A DNA stretch of 64,000 bases, taken from Duganella sp. 1224. GTDB lineage: Bacteria > Pseudomonadota > Gammaproteobacteria > Burkholderiales > Burkholderiaceae_D. The stretch lies in contig NZ_JACBYS010000001.1 in the NCBI RefSeq assembly GCF_013408245.1, positions 1,736,001 to 1,800,000 of the forward strand, read 5' to 3'. Positions within the stretch are counted from its first letter, which is position 1; every line of letters begins with the position of its first letter. Below, piece after piece: positions 25,005 to 34,256 of this stretch. Below the pieces are notes generated by a model. The model saw only the letters and a program-made list of their open reading frames with translations, made no database searches and had not been told where the DNA came from. A program made the position numbers and the translations under genes.

Positions 25005-28000
25005 TCAGGCGTGGACGGCCGGGCATTGGCCGACCAGCTGGACTTGCTGGGTTGCCGGCGCGCTGTCTTGCATCAGGTCGGCGATGGTCGGGGCCTGGAT
25101 GCCGGCGGCGGCCGCGTCGCTGGCGGCGACGTTGAAGTAGACGTCGGTCATGTCAGCGGTCTTGCCGTTGCTCAGCGTGACGCTGCTGCGCTCCAGGTGC
25201 AGGTTGTTGTTGGCGTCCAGGAACGGCAGCTCGGTGTGCGCCACCGTCAGGCTGACGATGCCGGCCTGGCCCAGGCTGATCAGTTCGCCGGCATCGGTCT
25301 TGCCGTTGCTGTTGGCGTCCTGCCAGATCAGCAGGCTGGCGAACTGCGCGTCCTTGGCGTTGACCACGCCGTCGCCATTGCTGTCGTAGCTGGCCAGCTT
25401 GGCGAAGCCGGACCCCTTGCTGGCGCCGCCGAACAGTTCGCCGATGTCGTCGATCTGGCCGTTGCCGTTCTTGTCGATGGCCAGGAAGCCGTCGTTCTTC
25501 GACAGCCAGCCCGACTGGATCGCCTTGCCGGTGCCCAGCAGGTCGAAGCTGCCGGTCATGTCCTGGCGGGCGATGGTGTGGATGCCGTCGCCGTTGAGGT
25601 CAATGGCGATCGGCGTGATGCTGGCATCCCAGCTCATGTCGTTCTTGCCCGAGGTCAGCGTGATGGTGTCGGTCTTGGTGGTGTTGACCAGGTTCTTGGC
25701 GTCGCCGATCACGTCCGAGTCGATCGCATCATTGCTGCCGACGTTCTTCAGGCCCCACTTCCAGGTGCTCATGTTGTAGGTAGCCTTGTCCGAGGCGAAG
25801 TAGACCTTGACGTCGGTCTTGTCCAACGCCAGGTAGTAATTGCCCGGATTCAGGTCGCTGAACTTGTAGTTGCCGTTGGCATCGGTCTTGATGGTCGAGC
25901 CGATCTGCTTGCCGGTCACGGCGTCGAACAGCGACACGCTGATGCCGCCAATGCCCTCCTCGCCGCTGTCCTGGATGCCGTTGTGGTTGGCGTCGCGCCA
26001 CACCTTGTCGCCGATGCTGGCCTTGCGGTAGATGCCGGCGTCCTCGGTGGTGAGGTGTTGGCCGGTGGCCAGCGTGATCGCGTCGGTCTTGCCGCTGCTG
26101 CCGGAAATGCTGGTGATGTCGGAATCGCTGGCGTCGTTGCCCTGGCCGCCCTTGGTGAAGTACCAGCCGCTGCCGTTGACCACTTCCACCTTGTAGCTGC
26201 CGGCCTGCAGGTCGTCGAACAGGTACTGGCCGCCGTCATGGGTGACGGTGGTGCCCTTGAGCGCGCCGCTGACGGCGTCGTACAGCTTGACGGTGACGCC
26301 ATCGACGCCCTTCTCGCCGCTGTCCTGCACGCCGTTGTAGTTGCTGTCCTCCCACACGCGGTCGCCGATGCTGGCCGATTTGACCAGGCCGGCGTCGCGG
26401 GTCTTGTCGACCTGGCCGGAGCTGAGCGTGAACTGGCTGGTCACGCCGTTGCCGTCGGCGTCCGAATCGGCGCTGTCGTTGCTGCCCTGATTTTGCTTGG
26501 TGAACACATAGCCGTCCGGCGCGCTGAACTTGACCGAGTACTTGCCCGGCATCAGGTCGCTGAACGAGTACAGGCCATTGGCGTCGGTGGTGGCGGTGGC
26601 CACGGCGGCGCCCTTCTCGTTCAGCAGCGTGACGGTGACGCCGCGGGCGGCGGCCTCGCCGCTTTGCTGGATGCCGTCGCCATTGGTGTCGTACCAGACC
26701 TTGTCGCCCACTTCGGCCTTCTGATACAGGCCGGCGTCCAGGCTGGTGACGTTCTGGCCGGCGGTCACGGTGACCGCGCCGAGGTTGCCGCTGGCGTCGG
26801 CGTCGCTGTCGGTGGCGCCGCTGCTGCCCTGGTCCTTGGCGGTGATCAGGAAGCCGCTCGGCGCCTTGATGCCGACCGAATAGGTGCCGGCTTCCACCGA
26901 GAACTTGTAGTTGCCGTTGCTGTCGGTGGTGGTGGTCTTGACCACGTTGCCGGTGCTGTCGCGCAGTTCGACGGTGACGCCGGACTTGCCGCTTTCGCCG
27001 TCATCCTGGATGCCGTTGGCGTTCTTGTCGATCCACACGCGGTCGCCGATGGTGGCGGCGGCCAGCACGCCGGCGTCCACCGTCTTGTCGGTCTGGCCCG
27101 AGGTCAGCTTGACCACGTGCGACACGCCGGCCGCGCTGACGTCGGAGTCGATGGCGTCGTTGCTGCCGACGTTGGCGCTGGTGAAGGCCATGCCTTCCGG
27201 CAGCGAGGCCTTGTCGAACACCACGGTGTAGTTGCCCGGCTTGAGGTTGCTGAACTGGTAGTTGCCGTTGGCGTCGGTGGTGACGGTGGCGCCGACCTGT
27301 TTGCCGTCGGCATCCAGCAGCATCACCTTGACGCCGCAGACACCGGTTTCGCCGCTGTCCTGCAGGCCGTTCTTGTTGGCGTCCAGCCAGACGCGGTCGC
27401 CGATGCTGCCCAGCTTGTACAGGCCGGCGTCGACGCTGGTGTTGATCTCGCCCGCCTTGAGGGTGATGGCGCTGCTCTGGCCGTTGCTGCCGAAGTCGCT
27501 GTCGACGCTGTCGTCGCCGCCGACGTCCTTGCCGGTGAAGCTGTAGCCGGACGGCGCCGTGACCGACACCGTGTAGCTGCCCGGATCGGCGGTGAAGCTG
27601 TACTTGCCGTCGGTGCCGGTGGTGGTGGTCTGCACCACCTTGCCGGTGCTGTCCTTCAGCTGCACGGTGACGCCGCCGATGCCGGCTTCGCCGGCGTCCT
27701 GCACGCCGTTGCCGTTCTTGTCCTCAAACACCAGGTCGCCCAGCTTGGCCGGGACAGCGGCGATGCCGGCGTCCAGGTCGGTGTAGACCTGGCCGGAGGT
27801 CAGCGTCACCTGCGCGGTCTTGCCGGTGCTGACGTTGGCGTCCGAATCCTTGGCGTCGTTGCCGCCCAGGTCGGCGCCGGTGAAGACGTAGTTGGCCGGC
27901 AGCGTGGCCTTGTCGAACTGCACGCTGTAGGCGCCCGGCTTGAGGTTGGTGAAGCTGTAGTTGCCGTTGGCGTCGGTGGTGGCGGTGGCGCCGGTCGGGT

Positions 28001-31000
28001 TGCCGGCGGCGTCCAGCAGAATCACCTTGACGTCGGCCACGCCGGTTTCGCCGGCGTCCTGCACGCCGTTCTTGTTGGCGTCCATCCACACCTTGTCGCC
28101 CAGCGTCGCGCCCTTGTAGAAGCCGGCGTCGACGTTGTTGTTGGTCTGGCCGGCGCCCAGGGTGATCTGGTCGCTCTGGCCGTTGGCGTCGACATCGCTG
28201 TCCACGCCGTCCGCGCCCTTGTGCTGGCCGGTCGCGGTCATGCCGGCCGGGGCGGTCACCGACACGGTGTACTTGCCCGGATCGACGGTGAAGCTGTACT
28301 TGCCGTCGGCGCCGGTGGTGGTGGTCTTGACGATGTTGCCGCTGGCGTCCTTGAGGTCGACCTTGACGCCGACGATGCCGGCTTCGCCGCTGTCCTGCAC
28401 GCCGTTGCCGTTGCTGTCTTCCCACACGCGGTCGCCCACGGTGGCTTGCTGGATCACCAGGCCGGCGCGCAGCGTCAGGTCCTGGCCGGAAGCCAGCGTG
28501 ACTTGCGCGGTCTTGCCGGTGCCGGTGTCGGCATCGGAGCCAGCGCCGCCCGGACCGCCTTGCGCGGCCGAGGTGAAATCGTAGCCGGCGGGCAGGCTGC
28601 TCTTGTCAAACTGCACGCTGTACTTGCCCGGCGCCAGATTGGTGAACTGGTAGTGGCCATCGGCGTCGGTGGTGGCGACCGCGCCTGGCACGGCCACGCC
28701 GTTGGCGTCCAGCAGGATGACCTTGACGCCGGCGGCGCCGGTTTCGCCGTTGTCCAGGCGGCCGTCACGGTCGGCATCGAACCACACGACCTGGCTCAGC
28801 GAGGCCGGACGGTAGACGCCGGCATCGATGTCGTTGTTGACGTCGCCCGGCGCCAGCGTGACCTTGGCGCTGCCGCTGGCGTTGACGTCGCTGTCCAGCG
28901 CGCCATTGCCGCCCTTGCCGGCGCCGGTGAACACATAGCCCGACGGCGGCGCCACCGACACGGTGTAAGTGCCGGGATCGACGGTAAAGCTGTACTGGCC
29001 GCCATCGTGGGTCACCACGGTGCCGACCACGTTGCCGCCGGCGTCCTTCAGCGACACGGTGGCGCCATCGACGCCCTGCTCGCCGGCGTCCTGCACGCCG
29101 TTGCCGTTGCTGTCTTCCCACACGCGGTTGCCCACGGTGGCTTGCTTGATGACGATGCCGGCGTCGATGTCATGGTTGTTCTCGCCGGCGCCCAGCGTGA
29201 CCTGGCCGCTCTTGCCGGTGACCACATCGGCATCCGAGCCGGTATCGGCCGCGCCCTGGCCGGCGGTGGTGAACACGTAGTTGGCCGGCAGGCTGGCCTT
29301 GTCGAACTGCACGCTGTAGGTGCCAGGCTTGAGGTTGCTGAAGTTGTAGTTGCCGTTGGCGTCGGTGGTGGCGGTGGCGCCGGTCGGGTTGCCGCTGGCG
29401 TCCAGCAGGATGACCTTGACGCCGGCCACGCCGGTTTCGCCAGCGTCCTGCACGCCGTTGCGGTTGGCGTCCAGCCACACCTTGTCGCCCAGCGAGGCCG
29501 GGGCGGCGACGATGCCGGCGTCCAGGTCGGTGTAGACCTGGCCCGAGGTCAGCGTCACCTGGCCGGTCTTGCCGGTGCTGACGTTGGCGTCCGAATCCTT
29601 GGCGTCGTTGCCGCCCAGGTCGGCGCCGGTGAACAGGTAGTTGGCCGGCAGCGTGGTCTTGTCGAACTGCACGCTGTAGGTGCCCGGCTTGAGGTTGGTG
29701 AAGCTGTAGTTGCCGTTGGCGTCGGTGGTGGCGGTGGCGCCGGTCGGGTTGCCGGCGGCGTCCAGCAGGATCACACCGACGCCGGCCACGCCGGTTTCGC
29801 CGGCGTCCTGCACGCCATTCTGGTTGGCGTCCAGCCACACCTTGTCGCCCAGCGTCGCGCCCTTGTAGAAGCCGGCGTCGACGTTGTTGTTGACTTGCGC
29901 CGCGGTCAGCGTGATGACGCCGCTCTGGCCGCTGGCGTCGATGTCGCTGTCGACCGCGTCGGCGCCCTTGTGCTGATCGGTGGCGCTCATGCCAGCCGGC
30001 GCGGTCACCGACACGGTGTACTTGCCCGGATCGACGGTAAAGCTGTACTTGCCGTCGGCGCCGGTGGTGGTGGTCTTGACGATGTTGCCGTTCTCGTCCT
30101 TCAGATCGACCTTGACGCCAACGATGCCGGCTTCGCCCGCATCCTGCACGCCGTTGCCGTTGCTGTCTTCCCACACGCGGTCGCCCACGGTGGCTTGCTG
30201 CACCACCAGGCCGGCGCGCAGCGTCAGGTCCTGGCCCGAGGCCAGCGTGACTTGCGCGGTCTTGCCGGTGCCGGTATCGGCGTCCGAGCCGGCGCCGCCC
30301 GGACCGCCCTGGGCGGCCGAGGTGAAATCATAGCCATCCGGCAGGCTGCTCTTGTCGAACTGCACGCTGTACTTGCCCGGCGCCAGATTGGTGAACTGGT
30401 AGTGGCCATCGGCGTCGGTGGTGGCGACCGCGCCCGGCACGGCCACGCCGTTGGCGTCCAGCAGGATGACCTTGACGCCGGCGGCGCCGGTTTCGCCGTT
30501 GTTCAGGCGGCCGTCGCGGTTGGCGTCGAACCACACGACCTGGCTCAGCGAGGCCGGGCGGTAGACGCCGGCGTCGATGTCGTTGTTGACGTCGCCCGAG
30601 GCCAGCGTCACCTTGGCGTCGCCGGTGGCGCTGACGTCGCTGTCCAGCGCGCCGTTGCCGCCCTTGCCGGCGCCGGTGAACACATAGCCCGATGGCGGCG
30701 CCACCGACACGGTGTAGGCGCCCGGATCCACGGTAAAGCTGTACTGGCCGCCGTCATGGGTGACCGTGGTGCCGACCACGTTGCCGCCGGCGTCCTTCAG
30801 CGACACGGTGGCGCCATCGACGCCCTGCTCGCCGGCGTCCTGCACGCCGTTGCCGTTGGCGTCCTCCCACACGCGGTTGCCCACGGTGGCCTGGACCACC
30901 ACGATGCCGGCGTCGACGTCATGGTTGTTGTCGCCCGAGTTCAGCGTCACCGGCGCGCTCTTGCCGGTGTTGACGTCGGCGTCCGAGCCGGTGTCGGCCG

Positions 31001-32975
31001 CGCCCTGGCTGGCGGTGGTGAACACGTAGTTGGCCGGCAGCGTGGCCTTGTCGAACTGCACGCTGTAGGTGCCCGGCTTGAGGTTGTTGAAGCTGTAGTT
31101 GCCGCTGGCGTCAGTGGTGGCAGTGATGCCGGTCGGATTGCCGCTGGCATCCAGCAGCACCACCTTGACGCCGGCCACGCCGGCTTCGCCCGCGTCCTGC
31201 ACGCCGTTGCGGTTGGCATCCAGCCACACCTTGTCGCCCAGCGAGGCCGGACGGTAGAAGCCGGCGTCGATGTCGCTCTTGACCTGGCCCGGGGCCAGCG
31301 TGATGGCGCCGGTGTTGCCGCCGGCGTCGATGTCGCTGTCGGCAGCGCTGTCGCCGCCCTGCGTGGCGCCGGTGGCCACGTAGCCGTTGGGCGCCGTGAC
31401 CGATACCGAGTAAGTGCCCGGATCGACGGTAAAGCTGTACTGGCCGCCGTCATGCGTGGTGACCGTGCTGACCACCTTGCCGCTGCCGTCCTTCAGCGCC
31501 ACCTGCACGCCGTCGATGCCCTGCTCGCCGGCGTCCTGCACGCCGTTGCCGTTGCTGTCTTCCCACACGCGGTCGCCCACGGTGGCTTGCTTGATGACGA
31601 TGCCGGCGTCCAAATGCTGGGTGCTGTCGCCCGAATTCAGCGTCACCTGCGCGGTCTTGCCGGTGCTGACGTCGGCGTCGGAATCCTTGGCGGCGTTGCC
31701 GCCCTGGCCCTGCGCGGTGAACAGGTAGTTGGCCGGCAGCGTGGTCTGGTCGAACTGCACGCTGTAGCTGCCCGGCTTTAGATTGCTGAACTGGTAGTGG
31801 CCGCTGGCGTCGGTGGTGGCGGTGGCGCCGGCCACCGGATTGCCGCTGGCGTCCAGCAGCGTGACCTTGACGCCGGCCACGCCGGCTTCGCCGCTGTCCT
31901 GCACGCCGTTGCGGTTGCTGTCGTACCAGACGGTGTCGCCCAGCGAGACCGGGCGGTACAGGCCGGCGTCGGCCTTGTTGTTGGTTTCGCCCGGCGCCAG
32001 CGCGATCGGCGCGGTGCTGCCGCTGGCGTTGATGTCGCTGTCGGCGGCGCTGTTGCCGCCCTGGCCCTGCTGGGTGGCCACGTAGCCGGCCGGGGCCTGC
32101 ACGGTGACCGAGTAGGTGCCGGCGTTGACGTCGAAGTGGTAGGCGCCGGCGGCGTCGGTGGTGGTGCTGGCCACCACCTGGCCGCCAGCGTCCTTCAGCT
32201 GCACGGTAACGCCGGCGATGCCCGCCTCGCCGCTGTCCTGCACGCCGTTGCCGTTGAGGTCTTCCCACACGAAATCGCCCAGGTGCGCCTGCGGCACCTT
32301 GAAGGTCAGGTAGTTTGGCGTGGCGCTGGTGTCGGCCGCGCCGCAGCCGACCAGGCCACCGGCGTCGCGCACCTTGAAGCCGATGTCGAAGCTGCCCGAG
32401 GTGGTCTGGCTCGGCTCGAAGGCCAGCTTGCCGGCGGCGATGTCGTCGGCCGACACTTCCGCGCCCACGGCCAGCGCCACGCCGTTCAGCGTCAGCTTGC
32501 CGGCGGTCGGCAGCGAGGTGATGATGACCGACTTGAAGGCGTCGTGCTCGACCTTGTCGACGAAGCCGAAGTCGCCTTGCGCCAGCACCATGGCGTTGCC
32601 GTTGCTCAGATTGAAGGTCTTGTCGGCGCCGGTGGGCGCGTCGTTGACCGGGTCCACCACCACCTGCAGGCTGAGGGTGATGTTGTTGGAAACGCCGGGG
32701 CCCTGGTCCAGCACGAACTCGAAGGTGGCGAACTTGCCGTTGTAGTTTTCCGCCCACTGGCCGGGACGCACGTAGATGGTGTCGGCGTCGACCTTGCCGA
32801 ACAGCGGCGTGTCCTTGGTGGCGATAGTACCGTCCGGCATCACGACCGACATGGCGTTGATGCGCAGCGTGGTGCTGGCGGTGTAGCCGGCGCTGGCCAG
32901 CAGGTCGCGCACATCGAAAGTACCGTTGGTATCTTCGCAAATGTGAATGGTGGTAGCAAGACTGATCGAGCTCAT
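25005..32975 (-). CDS. Giant SdrD/Cna-B-repeat adhesin with Ca-binding C-terminus
   Basis: A 2,656-aa surface or secreted protein. I take ATG 32975 (AAGG upstream); the frame is open to 33104, but that part is non-coding in character. Residues 1-105 are beta-rich with no signal peptide. About 105-225 are cadherin/VCBS-like (VDPVNDAPTGADKTF, ITSLPTAGKLTLNG). Residues 231-2453 hold 19 repeats of 110-130 aa, each starting like GDKVWLDANRNGVQDAGE (a Ca-binding loop) and ending near DAG; types KDAGG and LLDASGN alternate. The last 200 residues have EF-hand/dockerin-like loops (DLNGDGIH, DKNGNGQIDD, YDSNGDGVV, WQDANSNGKTD), as in type I-secreted adhesins. LPXTG and PEP-CTERM are absent, so a type I route is the best guess. 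Repeats 4-8 and 9-13 are near-copies. Confidence 0.9.
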   Translation of the reverse strand: MSSISLATTIHICEDTNGTFDVRDLLASAGYTASTTLRINAMSVVMPDGTIATKDTPLFGKVDADTIYVRPGQWAENYNGKFATFEFVLDQGPGVSNNITLSLQVVVDPVNDAPTGADKTFNLSNGNAMVLAQGDFGFVDKVEHDAFKSVIITSLPTAGKLTLNGVALAVGAEVSADDIAAGKLAFEPSQTTSGSFDIGFKVRDAGGLVGCGAADTSATPNYLTFKVPQAHLGDFVWEDLNGNGVQDSGEAGIAGVTVQLKDAGGQVVASTTTDAAGAYHFDVNAGTYSVTVQAPAGYVATQQGQGGNSAADSDINASGSTAPIALAPGETNNKADAGLYRPVSLGDTVWYDSNRNGVQDSGEAGVAGVKVTLLDASGNPVAGATATTDASGHYQFSNLKPGSYSVQFDQTTLPANYLFTAQGQGGNAAKDSDADVSTGKTAQVTLNSGDSTQHLDAGIVIKQATVGDRVWEDSNGNGVQDAGEQGIDGVQVALKDGSGKVVSTVTTHDGGQYSFTVDPGTYSVSVTAPNGYVATGATQGGDSAADSDIDAGGNTGAITLAPGQVKSDIDAGFYRPASLGDKVWLDANRNGVQDAGEAGVAGVKVVLLDASGNPTGITATTDASGNYSFNNLKPGTYSVQFDKATLPANYVFTTASQGAADTGSDADVNTGKSAPVTLNSGDNNHDVDAGIVVVQATVGNRVWEDANGNGVQDAGEQGVDGATVSLKDAGGNVVGTTVTHDGGQYSFTVDPGAYTVSVAPPSGYVFTGAGKGGNGALDSDVSATGDAKVTLASGDVNNDIDAGVYRPASLSQVVWFDANRDGRLNNGETGAAGVKVILLDANGVAVPGAVATTDADGHYQFTNLAPGKYSVQFDKSSLPDGYDFTSAAQGGPGGAGSDADTGTGKTAQVTLASGQDLTLRAGLVVQQATVGDRVWEDSNGNGVQDAGEAGIVGVKVDLKDENGNIVKTTTTGADGKYSFTVDPGKYTVSVTAPAGMSATDQHKGADAVDSDIDASGQSGVITLTAAQVNNNVDAGFYKGATLGDKVWLDANQNGVQDAGETGVAGVGVILLDAAGNPTGATATTDANGNYSFTNLKPGTYSVQFDKTTLPANYLFTGADLGGNDAKDSDANVSTGKTGQVTLTSGQVYTDLDAGIVAAPASLGDKVWLDANRNGVQDAGETGVAGVKVILLDASGNPTGATATTDANGNYNFSNLKPGTYSVQFDKASLPANYVFTTAGQGAADTGSDADVVTGKSGQVTLGAGENNHDIDAGIVIKQATVGNRVWEDSNGNGVQDAGEQGVDGATVSLKDAGGNVVGTVVTHDGGQYSFTVDPGTYTVSVAPPSGYVFTGAGKGGNGALDSDVNASGSAKVTLAPGDVNNDIDAGVYRPASLSQVVWFDADRDGRLDNGETGAAGVKVILLDANGVAVPGAVATTDADGHYQFTNLAPGKYSVQFDKSSLPAGYDFTSAAQGGPGGAGSDADTGTGKTAQVTLASGQDLTLRAGLVIQQATVGDRVWEDSNGNGVQDSGEAGIVGVKVDLKDASGNIVKTTTTGADGKYSFTVDPGKYTVSVTAPAGMTATGQHKGADGVDSDVDANGQSDQITLGAGQTNNNVDAGFYKGATLGDKVWMDANKNGVQDAGETGVADVKVILLDAAGNPTGATATTDANGNYSFTNLKPGAYSVQFDKATLPANYVFTGADLGGNDAKDSDANVSTGKTAQVTLTSGQVYTDLDAGIAAVPAKLGDLVFEDKNGNGVQDAGEAGIGGVTVQLKDSTGKVVQTTTTGTDGKYSFTADPGSYTVSVTAPSGYSFTGKDVGGDDSVDSDFGSNGQSSAITLKAGEINTSVDAGLYKLGSIGDRVWLDANKNGLQDSGETGVCGVKVMLLDADGKQVGATVTTDANGNYQFSNLKPGNYTVVFDKASLPEGMAFTSANVGSNDAIDSDVSAAGVSHVVKLTSGQTDKTVDAGVLAAATIGDRVWIDKNANGIQDDGESGKSGVTVELRDSTGNVVKTTTTDSNGNYKFSVEAGTYSVGIKAPSGFLITAKDQGSSGATDSDADASGNLGAVTVTAGQNVTSLDAGLYQKAEVGDKVWYDTNGDGIQQSGEAAARGVTVTLLNEKGAAVATATTDANGLYSFSDLMPGKYSVKFSAPDGYVFTKQNQGSNDSADSDADGNGVTSQFTLSSGQVDKTRDAGLVKSASIGDRVWEDSNYNGVQDSGEKGVDGVTVKLYDAVSGALKGTTVTHDGGQYLFDDLQAGSYKVEVVNGSGWYFTKGGQGNDASDSDITSISGSSGKTDAITLATGQHLTTEDAGIYRKASIGDKVWRDANHNGIQDSGEEGIGGISVSLFDAVTGKQIGSTIKTDANGNYKFSDLNPGNYYLALDKTDVKVYFASDKATYNMSTWKWGLKNVGSNDAIDSDVIGDAKNLVNTTKTDTITLTSGKNDMSWDASITPIAIDLNGDGIHTIARQDMTGSFDLLGTGKAIQSGWLSKNDGFLAIDKNGNGQIDDIGELFGGASKGSGFAKLASYDSNGDGVVNAKDAQFASLLIWQDANSNGKTDAGELISLGQAGIVSLTVAHTELPFLDANNNLHLERSSVTLSNGKTADMTDVYFNVAASDAAAAGIQAPTIADLMQDSAPATQQVQLVGQCPAVHA
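27747..29495 (-). repeat. 1,749-bp duplicated block, copy B (adhesin repeats 9-13)
   Basis: The adjoining second copy, same order and same length (583 codons). Equal length and high identity indicate a recent in-frame tandem duplication of a five-repeat unit. Confidence 0.85.
29496..31244 (-). repeat. 1,749-bp duplicated block, copy A (adhesin repeats 4-8)
   Basis: Five adhesin repeats, beginning SLGDKVWLDANRNGVQD. Repeats 4, 5, 6, 7 and 8 pair in order with 9, 10, 11, 12 and 13, differing at few residues (for example RLNNGET against RLDNGET). The block is exactly as long as copy B. Confidence 0.85.
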
Positions 32976-33236
32976 TCTGGGCCTTGAATAATAATTTTTT
33001 GAATTGATAATCGGGCCGGCGCGGCTGCTACGCGGGTTGGGTAGGCAGTGGCAGGAGGTACTAAATCGGGCATCACGGTGTTGGAGTGATTGCCAAGCGG
33101 ACATCTAAGTTGTCGCAATTATAGCTAACATTTACTTACGATAATTAAGTTTTTTCTCATCGTTGTGGTTTTTTCGTAATTTAAGTTTCTATAAAGAATT
33201 AATTCATGCGAAGCCCGGATGCCCTACAATCTCGGG
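32976..33236. promoter_or_regulatory. AT-rich divergent promoter region
   Basis: About 260 bases between the adhesin gene and the RpfE-like gene, much richer in A/T than the neighbours, especially 33115-33210 (runs such as AATTAAGTTTTTTCTC). It must hold the adhesin promoter; the base composition would suit H-NS-type silencing. A TACAAT -10 for the rightward gene lies at 33225-33230. No gene seen. Confidence 0.5.
33225..33230 (+). promoter_or_regulatory. Putative -10 giving a leaderless mRNA
   Basis: TACAAT ends 6 bases before ATG 33237, so transcription would start at or next to the A of the start codon. A weak -35 (TTCATG) lies 16 bases upstream. No ribosome-binding site precedes the ATG. 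Confidence 0.45.
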
Positions 33237-34256
33237 ATGACTGAGATTACCCTTGCCCTGCCCTTTGGCCTGCCGCCGGCGGAGTTGGCCAACGACCTGC
33301 TGCGCGCCCTGGAAACGCCGGCGCTGGCCACCCTGCTGGGCCGCCACAGCGATTTGCAATACCAGGTGTTCAACCACGACAGCCGGGTGCTGCCGCACGA
33401 GGCCTGGCTCGGCGACACGCTCGGCCTGGGCGCCGACGGTGCCTTTGCCACCGCCTGCATGCGCGGCTGCGGACTGGCGGCCGAAGCCAGCCAGGGCCAC
33501 TGGTTCCTGCTGCAGCCGGCCTATGTGCAAATCTCGCGCACCCATTTCCTGCTGACCGACCTGCGCGGTCTGCAACTGGGCGAGGCCGATTCGCGCGGGC
33601 TGTACGACATCGCCCGGCCGTATTTCGACGATATCGGCAAGCCGCTGCTGCACGGCGCGCCCGGCCTGTGGTTCCTGCGCGCCGACGACTGGGCCGGCCT
33701 GAGCACCGCCTCGCCGGACGCCGCCACCACCCAGAGCATGGGCGACTGGCTGCCCGAGGGCGAGCACGCGCGCGCCTTCCGCAAGCTGCAGAACGAGGTG
33801 CAGATGCTGTGGCATGAACACCCGATCAACGAGGCGCGCCAGGCGCGCGGCTTGCAGCCGGTGAATTCCTGCTGGCTGTGGGGCGGCGCCGGTCCGGCCG
33901 CGCCGGCTGGCCGCGTGGCCGTGGCGGGCGGCACCGCGTGGATGGACGCGCTGGCGGCGCCGGATTCGCGCCAGGCTAGCGCCGCGCAACTGATCGCCCA
34001 GCCCGGCGCGGCGCTGCTGGCGGACCTGATCGCGCCGGCGCAGGTCGGCGACTGGGCCGACTGGCTGGCGCGCGTGCAACGCCTGGAGCAGGAGTGGTTC
34101 GCGCCGCTGCTGGCCGCGCTGCAGGACGGCCGCATCGGCGGCGTGCGGCTGGTGCTGAGCCACCGCTTTGGCACCAGCACCGTCAGCACCAGCAGACTGG
34201 CGCTGCGCAAATTCTGGCGCAAGCCGACCCTGACTCCCCTGTTGAAGCAATCATGA
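33237..34256 (+). CDS. RpfE-like conserved protein upstream of recJ
   Basis: A 339-aa protein of the family often labelled 'RpfE type regulatory protein' or 'phosphoglycerate mutase' next to recJ in beta- and gammaproteobacteria. None of the metal or phosphoserine residues of cofactor-independent phosphoglycerate mutase can be seen, so the mutase label is not supported. Recognisable conserved parts are FWLLQP-like GHWFLLQPAYVQISR, NEVQMLWHEHPINEAR and VNSCWLWGGG-like VNSCWLWGGAG. Start is ATG 33237 or, less likely, ATG 33219 six codons earlier. Its stop overlaps the recJ start (ATGA), so the two are translationally coupled. Molecular function unknown. Confidence 0.75.
   Translation: MTEITLALPFGLPPAELANDLLRALETPALATLLGRHSDLQYQVFNHDSRVLPHEAWLGDTLGLGADGAFATACMRGCGLAAEASQGHWFLLQPAYVQISRTHFLLTDLRGLQLGEADSRGLYDIARPYFDDIGKPLLHGAPGLWFLRADDWAGLSTASPDAATTQSMGDWLPEGEHARAFRKLQNEVQMLWHEHPINEARQARGLQPVNSCWLWGGAGPAAPAGRVAVAGGTAWMDALAAPDSRQASAAQLIAQPGAALLADLIAPAQVGDWADWLARVQRLEQEWFAPLLAALQDGRIGGVRLVLSHRFGTSTVSTSRLALRKFWRKPTLTPLLKQS

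Larger units (their letters stand above)
25617..32285 (-). repeat. Array of 19 SdrD/Cna-B-like coding repeats
   Basis: 6,669 bp (2,223 codons) of tandem coding repeats of about 340-400 bp inside the adhesin gene. Each codes for one beta-sandwich with a VWxDxNxNGxQDxGE loop. Repeats 1-13 are closely related; 15-19, nearest the C-terminus, are more divergent, which suggests that the array grows in the N-terminal and central part. Confidence 0.9.

Noticed and set aside
25011..31781. 2,256-codon open frame antisense to the adhesin gene
   Set aside because: It mirrors the codon bias of the repeated adhesin, is rich in Ala/Gly/Val/His of low complexity, and matches no protein family; the sense strand has clear domains.
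25617..32285. Regular repeats read as a CRISPR-like array
   Set aside because: Repeat length (about 350 bp), continuous reading frame and protein domains show coding repeats, not spacers.
33237..34256. Cofactor-independent phosphoglycerate mutase function
   Set aside because: The catalytic Ser and metal-ligand motifs are not visible.
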